Assembly (NCBI GenBank): GCA_963785755.1 | Contig: CAWAXG010000071.1 | Coordinates: 186,001-250,000, forward strand | Direction: 5' to 3' | Source: JACCXG01 sp963785755 | GTDB lineage: Bacteria > Acidobacteriota > Vicinamibacteria > Vicinamibacterales > 2-12-FULL-66-21 | Length of the DNA: 64,000 bases | Shown here: in pieces, positions 8,028 to 16,747 of the stretch | Layout of the letters: every line of letters starts with the position of its first letter | Position numbering within the stretch: position 1 is the first letter of the stretch | Program-made: the position numbers and the translations under genes | The notes under the pieces: model-generated | Database searches by the model: none | What the model saw: only the letters and a program-made list of their open reading frames with translations | Told to the model about the DNA's origin: nothing

Positions 8028-8951
8028 TCAGGCTCTTACCCCAGCATCGCCCAGATACCGCGTCATCGTTTCCGCATAATGCGGCAGCGCGACCTCTGGC
8101 TCTTCTATTTCGGGATGCCAGGCTTTTTCCCATTCGAAGCAGTAGAAGCCCTTGTATCCGCTGCGCACGAGGATGTTGACGGTCTCGCGCACGGGGACGG
8201 TGCCGGCGCCGGTCAGGACGTAGCGGATGCCGGTGCCCTCGGGCTTCGAGTCCTTCAGGTGTGTGTGCTTCACGAACTGCGCGAGCATCTTGTAGGAGTA
8301 CGCGGGATCTTCCTTCGCGCTGACGAAAGTGTGGTGCGCGTCCCACAGTAGGGCGACTGTTGGCATTCCGGCCCCCTTCAGGAGCTCGAGCAGCGTGGGG
8401 GAGTCGGTGAAATCGCCGTGCGATTCGATGATGACGCCGACGCCGCTGCCTTTCGCGTGCTCGCCGAGGGTGCGTAACCCGTCGATCACGCGCGGCAGCG
8501 TGACCGCCTTCGATTCTCCCGCCGGGATCTTGTCGCCGAATACCCGCACGTAGGGCGCTTTGAGCTTTTGGGCGAGATCGATGAACCGGCGGCCCTCGTC
8601 CAGCTGTGCCGCCCGCACCGATGCTTCGGCCTCGTGCATGCGAGACGATGCGCCGAGATCGGTGATCCGCAGGTCGAGCGCCGCGAGATCCTTCAGGGAC
8701 TGCGCCAGACGCGAACCGGTGAACTCCGGTCGCTTGGTCAGATCCATCTCGCCTTCGATGCCGCGCAACTCGATGCCCGAATAGCCCAGCTGCGCCGCCT
8801 GCTCGAGCACTCGGCTCCAGGGCCACTTCGGGCAGCCCAGCGTCGAAAACGCGATCGGCAGCCGCGCGCGCCGCTGTCGAGCCATCACGATCGCGGGCGC
8901 AGCCGCCATGGCGGCCGTCGAGAGGAAGCGTCGGCGGGAAATCGTCGGCAT
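8028..8951 (-). CDS. Tat-exported sugar phosphate isomerase/epimerase-like TIM-barrel protein
   Basis: 307 residues. The N-terminus MPTISRRRFLSTAAMAAAPA carries a twin-arginine signal. The rest has the AP-endonuclease-2/xylose-isomerase-like barrel pattern: IAFSTLGCPKWPW, LGYSGIELRG, ITDLGASSRMHE, RVFGDKIP, VIIESHGDFTDS, LLWDAHHTF, HTHLKDSK and GYKGFYCFEWEKAWHPEIEEPE. The metal ligands are probably among E (IIESH), D/H (LLWDAHH), H (HTHLKD) and the late E. The substrate is unknown. A TATCAT box (8961-8966, minus strand) lies nine bases before the ATG with no ribosome site. It sits downstream of the glucoamylase and TonB receptor genes in the same direction, which favours carbohydrate use. Confidence 0.85.
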   Translation of the reverse strand: MPTISRRRFLSTAAMAAAPAIVMARQRRARLPIAFSTLGCPKWPWSRVLEQAAQLGYSGIELRGIEGEMDLTKRPEFTGSRLAQSLKDLAALDLRITDLGASSRMHEAEASVRAAQLDEGRRFIDLAQKLKAPYVRVFGDKIPAGESKAVTLPRVIDGLRTLGEHAKGSGVGVIIESHGDFTDSPTLLELLKGAGMPTVALLWDAHHTFVSAKEDPAYSYKMLAQFVKHTHLKDSKPEGTGIRYVLTGAGTVPVRETVNILVRSGYKGFYCFEWEKAWHPEIEEPEVALPHYAETMTRYLGDAGVRA

Positions 8952-9006
8952 AGCAGGCAGATGATACGTAAAGACGGCGCCGCGGCGCCAACCCGCTGAC
9001 GATCGG

Positions 9007-10374
9007 TCACGGCTTTCCAGCGCCGAGGCCCACTTTCTCGAGCGCGCCCGTGATTTCTGAGTTCTTCATGAACCACGCCCACACGCGGCCGGTCCGGAGG
9101 TTTTCCGCGCTGAGCAGCGTGATGCCGAGATCGATGCCGATCACGTCGGGATTCACCCAGCCAGACGTCGGGTGAAAGGCGTCCGCGAAACCATAGCGGC
9201 CGTAGATCCGATCGCCGAAGCGCCGATGCATGTCGCGGAGCGCGGGGACCGTGATGTCGGGCGCGAACATCAGGGATCCAGCAGCGGCCGCTGGGACGAC
9301 CGAGCCGTCAATCGACTGATGACGGGGTGGGCCGCCCCACGCGACGTAGCCTTTCTGGCTGTCCGAGGCCGTGATGCCCCACACGGTCCCGGTGTATCCC
9401 GGGAAATCCTTCGAGAGGCTGAGACAGAACGCCCGATGCGCGCGGGTTGCAATCACGGAGTTCTGGAACCAGTCCGTGCCCGATCCCTCCTCGCGACGGT
9501 TCCGGAAATCGATCCAGGCGTGCGAATACTGATGAACGAAGAGGGGGTCGGCGTGGCTGATATAGCTGTAGTCCTGGAACGTCATGAACGGCCGCGACCA
9601 GGCCCGCCATGACTCGGCTGGTATCCCGCGGACCGGCGAGGCGATGCCCAGCAGATACAGCAGCATCAGCTCGCAGTAGCGGTCCCATCGCGAGGCCAGA
9701 AATCCGGACTCGGGCCGCCAGCCGTGCGACAAGAGCGTCGAATGCCCGGCCAGCATCCACGCGAAGTCGACCCGCCGGTAGATCGTGTCGGCGTAACGGA
9801 CGATCTCGCCGTCGGAGCCGAGACATTGCCGGACAGTCAGCACGCCCGCCAGCAGCAGCGCTGTGTCGATGGACGACAGCTCGCTCTTCCACTCGCGCGC
9901 GCCGGTCCGCAGGTTCACGAAGTGAAAGAACCACCCCTGATGGTGCTCCATCCGCTCCGCGAAGAAGCGCAGGGTCGCGCGCGCGCGGGCGCTCAGCTCG
10001 GCGCGGGGCAGCCAGCCCCGCTCGGCAGCGATGCAGATGCCGGTCAGCCCGAAACCAACGGCGGCGATGCTCCCGATCTCATTGACCGGCGTGCCGTCGG
10101 TGCGCGAACGATCGCGCACGATCCCGGTCCCGGGATCGGCCTGATCCCAGAAGAACATGAACGTTCGAAGAGACAGGTCCTCCAGAAACGCATCGTCTTC
10201 GGCCGCGAGCGCCGGAACTGGCGCCGGCGCCGGCGGCGCGCTTGGGAGCTGCGCGCAGGCGAGAGTGATGGCCGCGACGAGCGCGGCCATCGATTGGCAG
10301 AACGCAGTGCTGATTCGCCTGGGACGCAACCCAGGCCGCGTCGGCGTCGGGATTGACGTCGCGGCACCCACCAT
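9007..10374 (-). CDS. Glucoamylase-family (PF10091-type) lipoprotein
   Basis: 455 residues from the ATG at 10374, whose first base is shared with the TGA of the TonB receptor gene, so the two are coupled. The longer open frame upstream is out of phase with the receptor and is not used. A lipobox-like AAITLACAQ near residue 28 suggests a lipoprotein. The hallmark region FLEDLSLRTFMFFWDQADP, TGIVRDRSRTDG and SIAAVGFGLTGICIAAERGW is typical of the cellobiose-phosphorylase C-terminal / glucoamylase-like family. Later segments (WGITASDSQKGYVAWGGPP, DGSVVPAAAAGSLMFAP, RYGFADAFHP) fit the alpha/alpha-barrel. Some relatives cleave beta-glucans, so specificity is not predicted. Confidence 0.9.
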   Translation of the reverse strand: MVGAATSIPTPTRPGLRPRRISTAFCQSMAALVAAITLACAQLPSAPPAPAPVPALAAEDDAFLEDLSLRTFMFFWDQADPGTGIVRDRSRTDGTPVNEIGSIAAVGFGLTGICIAAERGWLPRAELSARARATLRFFAERMEHHQGWFFHFVNLRTGAREWKSELSSIDTALLLAGVLTVRQCLGSDGEIVRYADTIYRRVDFAWMLAGHSTLLSHGWRPESGFLASRWDRYCELMLLYLLGIASPVRGIPAESWRAWSRPFMTFQDYSYISHADPLFVHQYSHAWIDFRNRREEGSGTDWFQNSVIATRAHRAFCLSLSKDFPGYTGTVWGITASDSQKGYVAWGGPPRHQSIDGSVVPAAAAGSLMFAPDITVPALRDMHRRFGDRIYGRYGFADAFHPTSGWVNPDVIGIDLGITLLSAENLRTGRVWAWFMKNSEITGALEKVGLGAGKP

Positions 10375-13271
10375 CAGAAAGCGTAGCGCACACCGAGCTG
10401 CAGCCGGCTCCCCGTGTCGATCAGGCTGCTCGGCCGGCCGAAGTTGATGTTCACGGCCGGCGGCGTCGGAATGTTGCCCTGATAGCCCGAGAAGTTGTCG
10501 AAGCCGAAGATGTTGAACCCCTGGAAGATCAGCGACACCTGGTGTGTGCCGTTGATGCGGAAGATCTTGTCGACCTGCAGATCGACCGCTCGATACGCCC
10601 AGGCATCCGGGATGATGAACGCGAACTGCTCGGGCCGGCCTTCGTTGCGCCGGACGACCTGCTGGTTCGGGCCGCTGCCGAGCGTATTGTCCGTGATCGT
10701 GTACGGCGTCCCCGATCCGAGCGTGATGAACGTGCTCATGATGAAGTCCCACGGCAGCCCGACGATGCCGCTGAGGATGAGGCGATGGCGCTCGTCATTT
10801 CCCGTCGGGTAGCGGGGATAGCTCGCGACCGTTGGCAGATCGAGGCTGAAGTCGTCGCCGCCGGTCTGCTCGGCCTGGCCGAGCGTGTAGGTCACGCTGA
10901 AGCCATAGCGGTTGCCGCCGGCGCCGTACGGCCGATCGATCTGCAGATACATGCCGTCGTACCACGCTTTCCGCCCTTCGAGATCGTTGACGAACAGATT
11001 CGAGAATCCCGCGACCGCGAGGCAGCAGGTCCCGTCCGGCCGGCGGTTGCCTCTGATCCATGAAAAGAGCTGACGGCTCCGCATGCCCGAGTAGCTGACC
11101 GAGGTCACGATGCCGCGCATCGTGTGGCGCAGACCGAGCGACCACTGATCGGAGACCGGCGGGTCGGTCTCGTTATAGAGCAGGAACAACTCGGGCGCCC
11201 CCGCCTGTCCGCTCGCGATGATCGCGTCGAGCCCCGCGACACTGAGGTACGAGGGGTTCCAGATCAGGGTCGGCTGACCATCACGGGGCGCGCCGTCGGT
11301 CGAGAACCTGAACGTGCGGCGCAGCCATTGCAGATTGGCGCGCTCGCTCAGGCCCGTGTTGTAGAGCACACGATCGTAGTAGCGACCCCAGCCGCCGAAC
11401 GCGATCGTGCGGCCCTGACCGGTGACGTCGTAGGAGAAGCCGATCCGCGGCGCCAACGCACCGTAGAACGGGGGCCGGTCGTCGCCGTCGGTCGTGTACA
11501 GGGCGAGATCGACGAACGGCGCTGCCGCCTGCCGCGCGTTTTCGGGCGTGACGTGCTCGTTGTTGAGCATGTCCGACTCGTAGTCCCAGCGCAGCCCGAG
11601 GTTCAGCGTCAGCCGGTTGCCGACGCGCCAGTCATCCTGCGCAAAGATGCCGAACTGATAGTTCGTGGCACTGAGGTCCGGGTCGCCCGATCCGTAGACC
11701 GATTCGGCGGGGAAGTCCCAGCTGATGTCGCCGCGATACGTGAACAGCGGGTTACCGTTGAGGAACTTGCGGACGTCATAGTTGGCGATACTGAAGATGG
11801 CGCCGGCCTTGGCCGTGTGGCTGCCGTTCCATTTCAGGAACCGCGACGTATCGTTGCGCAGCGACACGCGCTCCTGCACGATGTACTGTTCGGTGTCGCG
11901 GCCGCCGATGCGCAGGAGGCCCGAGAAGTTCTCGCCGATGATGCCCGGGTTCTCCGGTTTCGGATTCCAGCGGTAGCGCTGATACGACACGTACGACTCG
12001 TTGAACGTCGAGCTGCTGGTCATCTGCCACTTGCCCTGCACTGAGTCGACGCGATTCTTGACGTTCTCCGCTGTCTCGTAGCTGTTGCTGGCGCCCTGGC
12101 CGCCGAAGCCGCGGATATCCGTCTCGTTGCGCCAGTTGTAGGTCGCCTCCAGCCGATGCTGCTGCCGCGGCTGCGACGAGAGTTTCGTGAAGAGCAGCTT
12201 CTCGCGGAACGGACTGACGAACACGCCTTCGTAGGCCAACAGGCGCTGCATCACCGCGGCCGGTACGTTCGAGACCGATCCGAGGAGGACCGTTCCGGCG
12301 CGATCCTGGCGATTCTCTTCGTACGAGCCGAAGAACTGGGCCCGGTCCGTCACAATCGGGCCGCCGATCGATGCGCCCCACTGCCAGCGCTCATACGTCG
12401 GTTTGGGTATCGTCTCGCCTTTGACGAAGAGGCCGGTCGAGTCGCGGACTACCGCCTCGTTGTCGACGAGCCGCTTGTCCTGGTAGAAGTTGAAGATGTC
12501 GCCGGCGAAGCGGTTGCCTCCGCTCTTGGTGACAGCGGTGATGATCGCGCTGGCCGCCTTCTCGTACTCCGCCTTGAAATTCTGCGTGAGCACCTGGAAT
12601 TCCTGGACCGCGTTCTGCGGGAATGGATTGCCGCGGCTCGCGTCCTGCCCGACCACGCCGCCCTGGATGACGTCGTTCTTGAAGCTGATGCCGTCGATGA
12701 AGACGTTGACGCTGCTCGACGGGAGCGCGCCGGCGGAGAACTCCTTGCGAAACTCGTTGTCCGAGACGCGCACGCCGGGCGCGAGCGCCGCGAAGTTCAG
12801 GAAGTTCCTGCTGTTCTGCGGCAGATAGCGGAGCTGTTCGTCGGTCACGTTCGTCGAGATCTCCGACTTGCGCGTGTCGACGAGCCTCGTGCTTCCGACC
12901 ACGCTCACCGTCTCGGCGAACATGACGTCGGCGCCGATGCGGAAATCGACCGTGATCGTCTGCCCGACGAGTACTTCCACGGTCTTCGTCTGTGGCTTGA
13001 ATTGCTCCATGGCGACGCGGATCTCGTACGTCCCTGGCCGCAGCCCGGGCAGCGTGAACGAGCCTTCCACATCGGTCACTGCTTCCTGGGTGAAGCCCGA
13101 TTGCACTTCGCGGGCGGTGACCGTCGCGCCGGGAAGGACGCCGGTCCCATCGGTGACCTTGCCTTGCAGCGTGGAGGTCGCGATCTGCGCGGCAAGGATC
13201 GAGGGTGCGAGCAGCACGGTGATGAGGGAGGCGACGGCGGCGAGTCGGCCTGTGCCTTTCGAGGGCGGCAT
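10374..13271 (-). CDS. TonB-dependent receptor with N-terminal carboxypeptidase-regulatory-like domain
   Basis: 965 residues. Signal peptide (LITVLLAPSILAAQ), then a CarboxypepD_reg-like domain at about residues 33-115 (LQGKVTDGTGVLPGATVTA, GSFTLPGLRPGTYEIRV). The plug follows (VVGSTRLVDTRKSEISTNVT, YLPQNSRNFLNFAALAPGV, VFIDGISFKNDV), then a long 22-strand barrel ending LGVRYAF with the terminal Phe expected of outer-membrane proteins. Ribosome site AGAGGAGG precedes the ATG. No SusD-like partner is present; the following gene is a glucoamylase-like lipoprotein with a one-base overlap, so the ligand is probably an oligosaccharide. This architecture is strongly expanded in Acidobacteriota. Confidence 0.93.
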   Translation of the reverse strand: MPPSKGTGRLAAVASLITVLLAPSILAAQIATSTLQGKVTDGTGVLPGATVTAREVQSGFTQEAVTDVEGSFTLPGLRPGTYEIRVAMEQFKPQTKTVEVLVGQTITVDFRIGADVMFAETVSVVGSTRLVDTRKSEISTNVTDEQLRYLPQNSRNFLNFAALAPGVRVSDNEFRKEFSAGALPSSSVNVFIDGISFKNDVIQGGVVGQDASRGNPFPQNAVQEFQVLTQNFKAEYEKAASAIITAVTKSGGNRFAGDIFNFYQDKRLVDNEAVVRDSTGLFVKGETIPKPTYERWQWGASIGGPIVTDRAQFFGSYEENRQDRAGTVLLGSVSNVPAAVMQRLLAYEGVFVSPFREKLLFTKLSSQPRQQHRLEATYNWRNETDIRGFGGQGASNSYETAENVKNRVDSVQGKWQMTSSSTFNESYVSYQRYRWNPKPENPGIIGENFSGLLRIGGRDTEQYIVQERVSLRNDTSRFLKWNGSHTAKAGAIFSIANYDVRKFLNGNPLFTYRGDISWDFPAESVYGSGDPDLSATNYQFGIFAQDDWRVGNRLTLNLGLRWDYESDMLNNEHVTPENARQAAAPFVDLALYTTDGDDRPPFYGALAPRIGFSYDVTGQGRTIAFGGWGRYYDRVLYNTGLSERANLQWLRRTFRFSTDGAPRDGQPTLIWNPSYLSVAGLDAIIASGQAGAPELFLLYNETDPPVSDQWSLGLRHTMRGIVTSVSYSGMRSRQLFSWIRGNRRPDGTCCLAVAGFSNLFVNDLEGRKAWYDGMYLQIDRPYGAGGNRYGFSVTYTLGQAEQTGGDDFSLDLPTVASYPRYPTGNDERHRLILSGIVGLPWDFIMSTFITLGSGTPYTITDNTLGSGPNQQVVRRNEGRPEQFAFIIPDAWAYRAVDLQVDKIFRINGTHQVSLIFQGFNIFGFDNFSGYQGNIPTPPAVNINFGRPSSLIDTGSRLQLGVRYAF

Positions 13272-13595
13272 GACGAACCTCCTCTAAGGACATCGAACGG
13301 CAGAGTCGCAAAAACTCTGCGTATGGTCCTGACCTCCTACTATCCGCCGTGGCTCGGGCAGTGTCCAGTTACATGGGACGAGCCTTTACAACTTCTTGAG
13401 TCCGCAGTCATGACCTCGTCATTCCGGTCGGCGAGCCTGCATACATCGGCCGTTGGCCGGTGGTCGGTCTTGAAGGGGGATGGTTCACACGGGCGCATGG
13501 TCCCGTCTTGAACCGTCCGCACGCCCTTGCCGCCCACCGGACGACGGCCGTTTCGTTTGGTGGGCGGCTGATGAGGTCCGGAACGTTTCCGGCCC
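13272..13595. other. Intergenic region between TonB receptor and coiled-coil gene
   Basis: 324 bases without a convincing gene. The part nearest 13271 must hold the receptor promoter on the minus strand, but no clear -35/-10 pair is seen. The distal end holds a hairpin at 13578-13592. Confidence 0.5.
13578..13592 (-). terminator. Short hairpin after the coiled-coil gene
   Basis: CCGGAA (13578-13583) and TTCCGG (13587-13592) pair around a three-base loop, just past the TAA of the minus-strand gene that ends at 13596. No U-run is present, so intrinsic termination would be weak. Confidence 0.4.
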
Positions 13596-14126
13596 TTACT
13601 TGCGTCCCAGTTCCAACGCCTCGAGCCGCGCGTTGAACGTCGTCCAGCGTGACTGTTCCTCGGCGAGGAGGCGCGCCAAATCGGCATGGCGGGCCTTCAA
13701 CTCCTCGTCACTCTTTTCCAGCCGTTCGGCCTGACCGCGCACGGCATCGAGAAAGAAGTTCGCTTCCTTCGGCCCGCCGGCGTCCGCCGCCTCGGCCTGA
13801 CCACTCATGGACTTCAACATGTTCGCGATCGGCCGCTGGAGCTCGTTCGCCTGCAGCTTCTCCTGAACGTCCGCGAGCTCCTTGCCGACGACGCTGATTC
13901 GCTGCTCCTGCAGCGCGAGCCTGGCGACGAGCAGCTGGGCGCGGAGGCTGGCACCGGCCGCCTCGGCGAGCTCGGCACGCAGCGCCCGGAGCTCGGTCAG
14001 CACCTCGTCCAGGGTCGCCGGCGCGGGCGACGGCGTCCGGGCCGGCTGTCCCTGCGCAGCCGCACCTGCGGTGACGACGAGAGTCAGGGCGAGAGCCATC
14101 AGCGGGGCGATTACCGTCGTTTTCAT
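13596..14126 (-). CDS. Secreted coiled-coil protein of unknown function
   Basis: 176 residues with a signal peptide (MKTTVIAPLMALALTLVVTAGAA). The mature part is mostly charged helix with heptad character: LDEVLTELRALRAELAEAAG, ISVVGKELADVQEKLQ and SDEELKARHADLARLLAEEQ. Strong ribosome site AGGAGG seven to eight bases before the ATG, and a good promoter upstream. No catalytic motif is seen. A periplasmic spacer or chaperone-like role is possible but is only a guess. Confidence 0.75.
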   Translation of the reverse strand: MKTTVIAPLMALALTLVVTAGAAAQGQPARTPSPAPATLDEVLTELRALRAELAEAAGASLRAQLLVARLALQEQRISVVGKELADVQEKLQANELQRPIANMLKSMSGQAEAADAGGPKEANFFLDAVRGQAERLEKSDEELKARHADLARLLAEEQSRWTTFNARLEALELGRK

Positions 14127-14149
14127 TCGAAAACCTCCTCGATGACTGA

Positions 14150-14178
14150 ATGGTAGCGCATGCTATCTTGCGTGACAA
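14150..14178 (-). promoter_or_regulatory. Promoter of the secreted coiled-coil gene
   Basis: On the minus strand a -35 TTGTCA (14178-14173) and a -10 TACCAT (14155-14150) are 17 bases apart. The gene's AGGAGG ribosome site and ATG (14126) follow at normal distance. Confidence 0.55.
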
Positions 14179-14538
14179 GGTATATTACGGAACAAGTCAC
14201 AGCCGAGTTCCGGTTCCCGGTGGCACGACGCGAAAGCCGGGCGGGGCCCGTTGAATCCGTGTCCATCTTCGACTCGGGACGGGAAGGACGATCCGGAGTC
14301 CATCCGCGACGTTCGCAGGGGAAGGCACATCCGGGCCCGTCACCGATTCGTGCCGGGCGACACGATCCGCGCGTCGTTCGTCACTCGCGCGTCTCGATCG
14401 GTGCTGCGGAATGCGTCGTCGACGGGACCACTTGCCGTCACGCGGTGACCGTACCACCTGATTGAAACGCGCGTCACAAACACGCATCTCGCGATCGCAC
14501 GTTGTCGTCTCCTTCCTCACACCCACTGAGGAGGACTC
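14179..14538. other. Intergenic region between divergent genes, no gene seen
   Basis: About 360 bases. Open frames on both strands are short, Arg-rich and unlike any family I recognise. The only clear signal is the GAGGAGG ribosome site at about 14528 for the GTG start at 14539. Confidence 0.5.
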
Positions 14539-15045
14539 GTGCGCATCGCCCTCACGCTGTCCGTGCTGATGCTGACGATCGTTCCGTGCTTCGCGGATCC
14601 GCCGTCACGAGTTCGCGGCGTCTCGCCGAAGGAAACGGGTCTCATCATGGAGCTGCTGGCGCGATCCGGGACTGCTCGCGCGCTGGTCGCGGAGATCGAA
14701 AGTACAGATCTCATCGTGTACGTGCAGTACGGCGCCGAACTGCCGACCGGCCGCGCCGTGACGCGGCTCGCCACCGCGACGCCCGAGCATCGGTACCTGC
14801 GGGTGATCCTGGCCCCGATGACGCACCCGGCCGATCGCGGTGCGCTGCTCGCGCACGAGCTCCAGCACGCCGTCGAGATCGGCCGCGTGCCCGACGTGCG
14901 CGACGCTGACGGGATGCGGCGGCTGTTCGCGGAGATCGGCGAAGACCGCAATGCCCGGTTCGCGTTCGAGACCGCGGCCGCGCGCGAGATCGGAGCGCGG
15001 GTGCTGCGCGAGCTGGCGATGGGGGCGAGACGGCGGGGGGAGTGA
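14539..15045 (+). CDS. Small secreted protein with an HExxH zinc-peptidase-like motif
   Basis: 168 residues from GTG 14539, set by the GAGGAGG site just upstream. Signal peptide (MRIALTLSVLMLTIVPCFA). HELQH at residues 106-110 within GALLAHELQHAVEIGRVPD matches the HExxH zinc-binding helix of gluzincin peptidases, and Glu 144 (RFAFETAAARE) is placed where a third ligand could be. The protein is much shorter than known zinc peptidases, and no other family feature is visible, so it may be an inactive or minimal relative. It converges on the SRPBCC gene across a long hairpin. Confidence 0.7.
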   Translation: MRIALTLSVLMLTIVPCFADPPSRVRGVSPKETGLIMELLARSGTARALVAEIESTDLIVYVQYGAELPTGRAVTRLATATPEHRYLRVILAPMTHPADRGALLAHELQHAVEIGRVPDVRDADGMRRLFAEIGEDRNARFAFETAAAREIGARVLRELAMGARRRGE

Positions 15046-15050
15046 GTCAT

Positions 15051-15143
15051 CAAGTTGGAAGTGACAAGGCACAAGTACAACGGAAGGAAGACCGTGATGT
15101 CAGACGTTCCGTTGTACTTCGTTTGTATTACTTGCCACTTGAA
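15051..15143. terminator. Long inverted repeat between convergent genes (ACAAGTACAACGG type)
   Basis: The perfect 13-base arms AAGTACAACGGAA (15073-15085) and TTCCGTTGTACTT (15107-15119) are flanked by looser complementary tracts (GGAAGTGACAAGGC and TTACTTGCCACTTG). It lies between two convergent stops, overlapping the last codons of the minus-strand gene, so it probably acts as a two-way terminator. It is related to the element at 30757-30817. Confidence 0.75.
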
Positions 15144-15640
15144 GCAGTCAAACGCCGCCCGAGATCCGCGAGGAACGTCTCGATGGTCGCCGTGTGTCCG
15201 AACACGAACCGCGACATGAACCGGAAGATCGGGTTGTAGACTTCGCCGTGCTCCGTAATCGCGAGCCTGGTGCCGGCGCCATCCGCGGTCAGCGCGTACG
15301 TCCAGCTGCCGCCGAAGGGGAGCGACGGGTCAGCGATCCGCGTCACCAGCCGCGTCGGCGCCTGCGATTCCTGAACCTCGAACGTGATCGTGCCGTTGCT
15401 GCCGTGCTCGCGCCAGCGCGGCGTCGGCGTGCGGGCGAGGACCTCCACGCGCTCGACATCGGATCGCCACGTGGGGTAGCGCTCGACGTCCTGCAGCACC
15501 GCGAAGACCTGGTCCGGCGGATCGGCGAACGCCGCCTCGCGGGAGGCGGTGTGCGCGCGCGGCAGCGTATAGCCGATCGTCGTCACGATCGCGACGATTG
15601 CCACCAGGACGCCGAGCACCATCAGGGCGGCTCTAATCAC
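15128..15640 (-). CDS. SRPBCC-superfamily protein with N-terminal membrane anchor
   Basis: 170 residues from GTG 15640. N-terminal helix (AALMVLGVLVAIVAIVTTIGY) serves as anchor or uncleaved signal. The domain after it (ASREAAFADPPDQVFAVLQD, VERYPTWRSDVERVEVL, GTRLAITEHGEVYNPIFRF) matches polyketide cyclase/START-like SRPBCC proteins, which bind hydrophobic ligands in a deep pocket. The ligand is unknown. A 32-codon open frame overlaps just upstream in the same direction but resembles nothing known. Confidence 0.8.
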   Translation of the reverse strand: MIRAALMVLGVLVAIVAIVTTIGYTLPRAHTASREAAFADPPDQVFAVLQDVERYPTWRSDVERVEVLARTPTPRWREHGSNGTITFEVQESQAPTRLVTRIADPSLPFGGSWTYALTADGAGTRLAITEHGEVYNPIFRFMSRFVFGHTATIETFLADLGRRLTASSGK

Positions 15641-15868
15641 GAGGGCGCTCCTTCGTCATCATCCGCAGCGCGGTCTGCGACAGCAGCCCCAGGGCCCTGC
15701 AGCGCCGTGCGCCGCTCGTGTCCGCGTTCGACATGGCCGGGAGGATAGATTCGAGATCAATTGTTCGTCAAAACGAACGACCGGCTTTCGCATGGACCGG
15801 CGAAATCTCCAGCTCATCTGGAGAAAGGCGGGTGTCTGCCCGAAACGCGCGTGCTATTCTTCACGGCC

Positions 15869-16465
15869 ATGTCCACAGGGCCCAAGGTCCAGCCGGTTCG
15901 TCATGCGGCAAAGTTCTACGAAACTGAGTCCAGCCTTTACGACACGGTCGCGAACTTCCTCACGGAAGGGTTCGCCGCCGGTCAGCCCGCGATCCTGGTT
16001 GCGACCCCCACCCACACCGAAGCGATCGAGCGCCTGCTCGGGGATCGGTTGATCGACGTGCCGCGGGCACGGCGGACCGGCGACCTGGTCGTGCTCGATG
16101 CGGAAGACACCTTGGGGACGTTCATGATCAGCGGCCGCCCGGACGCGGAGCTGTTCGAGTTCCATGTCGGCAACATCCTGGAGCAGGTCCTGCGCGGCCG
16201 CCGGAATGCGCAGGTCCGCGCCTACGGCGAGATGGTCGACGTGCTGTGGAAGCAGGGACTGGCGGATGCCGCGGTCGAGCTCGAGATCCTCTGGAACAAG
16301 CTGGCGCTCAAGTACTCGTTTTCGCTGCTGTGCGGCTATTCGATGGGCAACTTCTTCAAACAGGCCGAGCAGTTTCACGAGGTCGTCAGCCAGCATTCGC
16401 ACATCGTGGTCGATCCCGTGATCGATGACCCCGGACTCGGAAGAGACCGGCCGCGAGTCATCTAG
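15869..16465 (+). CDS. MEDS-domain (DcmR-like sensory) protein
   Basis: 198 residues from ATG 15869. The frame is open from 15761 but the homology begins at VRHAAKFYETESSLYDTVANF. The MEDS pattern is clear: FLTEGFAAGQPAILVATP, HTEAIERLL, GDLVVLDAEDTLGTFMI, RAYGEMVDVLWKQGLADAAV and LCGYSMGNFF. MEDS (methanogen/methylotroph DcmR sensory) domains often pair with histidine kinases or DNA-binding domains; here the domain stands alone. A TATTCT -10-like box (15855-15860) lies eight bases before the ATG with no ribosome site. Confidence 0.85.
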   Translation: MSTGPKVQPVRHAAKFYETESSLYDTVANFLTEGFAAGQPAILVATPTHTEAIERLLGDRLIDVPRARRTGDLVVLDAEDTLGTFMISGRPDAELFEFHVGNILEQVLRGRRNAQVRAYGEMVDVLWKQGLADAAVELEILWNKLALKYSFSLLCGYSMGNFFKQAEQFHEVVSQHSHIVVDPVIDDPGLGRDRPRVI

Positions 16466-16528
16466 ATTTCCCAGACTTTCGGGCCATTTCCGCCAGGAAA
16501 CCAGGCTCTCCATACGGGCTTTTCCCGA

Positions 16529-16557
16529 TTGACAGACCTGAGCCTTTTCCGTCTAAT
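16529..16557 (+). promoter_or_regulatory. Consensus-like sigma-70 promoter before the GT39 gene
   Basis: TTGACA at 16529-16534 and TCTAAT at 16552-16557 with a 17-base spacer. It is the best match to consensus seen in the window. The leader to the GTG at 16748 would be about 185 bases, long enough for regulation. Confidence 0.6.
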
Positions 16558-16747
16558 TACCCCTTCATGTTGAAGCTCAGCCGGATGTCCGGTGGACGCG
16601 CCCCGCCAAGTGTCCCTGGCAGCGGCCATTCTGAAGTCGCGCTCCGCACACGGTAGCGAGGCCGGGCCGACCGCTTGCTGTGCGTGGTCAGCCGCCGGCA
16701 ACAGCATTTTCAATCGAGCGATGCGCCAACGAGGTCGGAGGAGACTC

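Noticed and set aside
11124..13511. Long plus-strand open frames opposite the TonB receptor
   Set aside because: The minus strand encodes a complete receptor; these frames have the skewed composition of shadows.
14160..14465. A 101-codon open frame in the divergent intergenic region
   Set aside because: No ribosome site, no similarity, and Arg/Pro-rich composition typical of random high-GC sequence.
15641..15740. A 32-codon leader peptide overlapping the SRPBCC start
   Set aside because: No conserved feature is seen; it could be chance and is not supported strongly enough to annotate.
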